Made by a program: the position numbers and the translations under genes. DNA of 64,000 nt, taken from NCBI GenBank assembly GCA_903915535.1, contig CAIWTJ010000290.1, positions 1 to 64,000 on the forward strand, in the 5' to 3' direction. The notes under the pieces are model-generated. The model was not told where the DNA came from, did no database searches, and saw only the letters and a program-made list of their open reading frames with translations. Positions 63,040 to 64,000 of the stretch are shown one piece after another. The DNA comes from Enhydrobacter aerosaccus (GTDB lineage Bacteria; Pseudomonadota; Alphaproteobacteria; Reyranellales; Reyranellaceae). Each line of letters opens with the position of its first letter. Positions within the stretch are counted from its first letter, which is position 1.

Positions 63040-63789
63040 TCAGTTGAACACGAAGCCGCCGTTGACGGGCAGCAGTTGGCCCGTGACGAAGCCCGCGCCC
63101 TGCCCCAGCAGAAACACCACGGCGCCCGTCACATCGTCGGGATGCTGCAGGCGCTGCATGGCGCGGCCGGTGACATAGTGCTGCCGGCGTTCCTCAGGCA
63201 CGTATTCGGTTGCCTCGACCTCGACCAGTCCCGGCGCGATCGCGTTCACGGCAATCTTGTCCGGTCCCAATTCGCGCGCCAGCGAGCGCGTCATCGAGAT
63301 CACGGCGCCTTTGCTGCCTACGTAGTGCAGCAGCCGCGGCGCACCCCACAGGGCGGTGTCGGACGCGATGTTGACGATGCGGCCGCCTGCCTTCGAGCGG
63401 CGCAGCAGCGGTGCCATCGCCCTGGTCATCAACCACGTACCGCGCACATTGACGGCCATGACCTTGTCCCAGGTCTCGATGTCGATTTCCTCGAAAGTCT
63501 TGCCGCCGATGCCGGTGGCGATCGCGCCGTTGTTCACCAGTCCGTCGATCGCACCGCACTCGGCCTCGACCTTGGCGGCAAAGGCAGTAATCGACTTGGG
63601 GTCGCCGAGATCGACAGCAGCGAACACGGCCACTGTGCCGAGCTTTGCTGCCGTCGCCTCACCCCATTCCCTATTGACGTCGGCCACGACGATCTTGGCC
63701 GCCCCGGCAGCCGCGCATGCCTCGGCGAAGGCGCGGCCCAGGCCACGGCCGGCACCGGTGATGACGATGGTGCGGCCTGCGAGACTCAT
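63040..63789 (-). CDS. Short-chain dehydrogenase/reductase
   Basis: 249 residues. TGAGRGLGRA cofactor motif, VVADVNREW (Asp after strand 2 favours NAD), LVNNGA, and the catalytic set in IASDTALWG and YVGSKGA. Probably oxidises an alcohol intermediate such as a cis-diol. Its ATG overlaps the upstream permease stop by four bases (ATGA). Confidence 0.9.
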   Translation of the reverse strand: MSLAGRTIVITGAGRGLGRAFAEACAAAGAAKIVVADVNREWGEATAAKLGTVAVFAAVDLGDPKSITAFAAKVEAECGAIDGLVNNGAIATGIGGKTFEEIDIETWDKVMAVNVRGTWLMTRAMAPLLRRSKAGGRIVNIASDTALWGAPRLLHYVGSKGAVISMTRSLARELGPDKIAVNAIAPGLVEVEATEYVPEERRQHYVTGRAMQRLQHPDDVTGAVVFLLGQGAGFVTGQLLPVNGGFVFN

Positions 63790-63998
63790 GTGGCGAGCCG
63801 GGCGCGCGCCGGCAGGTAATGCAGTACGCGGCTCTCGATGGCGACGACGATTCCGTAGAGCGCGATACCGATCAGGGTGAGCAGGATGATCGTGACGAAG
63901 ACCGCGGCGGTGTCGCCTGCGCCTTCACCGACCGACAACAGGTAGCCGAGACCGATATTGCCGCCCACCAGCTCGCCCACCAGCACGCCAATCACGGC
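63786..63998 (-). CDS. ABC transporter permease, C-terminal fragment cut by window edge (SsuC/TauC type)
   Basis: About 70 residues; the frame stays open to the right edge, so the start is outside. The segment VLVGELVGGNIGLGYLLSVGEGAGDTAAVF is the conserved end of SsuC/TauC/ThiX-type permeases, followed by a final membrane helix and SRVLHYLPARARLAT. Suggests that the operon begins with an importer for its substrate. Confidence 0.82.
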   Translation of the reverse strand, partial: AVIGVLVGELVGGNIGLGYLLSVGEGAGDTAAVFVTIILLTLIGIALYGIVVAIESRVLHYLPARARLAT

Positions 63999-64000
63999 CA

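Overview
The window is GC-rich, tightly packed bacterial chromosome with about 56 protein genes, many ATGA start/stop overlaps, no rRNA, tRNA, insertion sequence or CRISPR array, and no gene-free stretch above 300 bases. Orphan Bug/TctC binding proteins, NtaA/DszA-type flavin monooxygenases, Mo-hydroxylases and Tat-like leaders together suggest a soil or water alphaproteobacterium, perhaps Rhodospirillales, Reyranella-like or Hyphomicrobiales. That placement is inference; there is no phylogenetic marker here.

Layout. 1-5769: the end of a TibC-type protein heptosyltransferase, then a 1708-residue AIDA-repeat adhesin with no visible beta-barrel. 5890-7488: a 23-residue membrane peptide candidate, a hypothetical gene, a Crp/Fnr regulator and a 64-residue ORF. 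7499-15697: a phosphotransferase, an SMP-30-like lactonase, a catalase-like/diheme cytochrome fusion, an adenylate cyclase with TPRs, a small exported protein with a terminator, and a RidA protein. Three copies of a Crp-like dyad (TGTGGC-N4-GCCACA type) lie upstream of the regulator, after it, and between the cyclase and the small exported protein. This suggests a local cAMP circuit.

15741-35255: a mosaic of short catabolic operons with amidohydrolases, aldo/keto reductase, carboxymuconolactone decarboxylase-like protein, dienelactone hydrolase, M20 peptidase, Asp/Glu racemase-like protein, FAD and HpaB-type monooxygenases, SDR, PrpD, gamma-glutamyltransferase, two luciferase-like monooxygenases (LLM) and two orphan Bug proteins. 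The gamma-glutamyltransferase gene has a striking inverted-repeat leader.

35259-50039: a DMSO-reductase-family molybdoenzyme, then a module apparently under one MarR regulator. An 18-bp dyad, TCGTCAGCATACTGACGA or one mismatch from it, occurs once between the amidohydrolase-coxLMS operon and the TauD-binding-protein operon, and twice between the MarR gene and the permease-ATPase-LLM-LLM operon. The sites tie together an ABC importer whose binding protein and membrane/ATPase genes lie in separate operons, plus a Mo-hydroxylase, a ring-opening-type amidohydrolase, a 2-oxoglutarate dioxygenase and two flavin monooxygenases. I read this as an inducible uptake-and-degradation system for one unidentified compound. 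It is the most interesting feature of the window.

50115-59478: a complete peptide-type ABC importer with a fused DppD-DppF ATPase, flanked by three LLM monooxygenases, the last interrupted by an in-frame TAG. 59479-63998: a minus-strand operon of ABC permease (cut by the window edge), SDR, IclR regulator, bicupin, alpha/beta hydrolase and Bug protein, resembling an aromatic or carboxylic acid catabolic operon.
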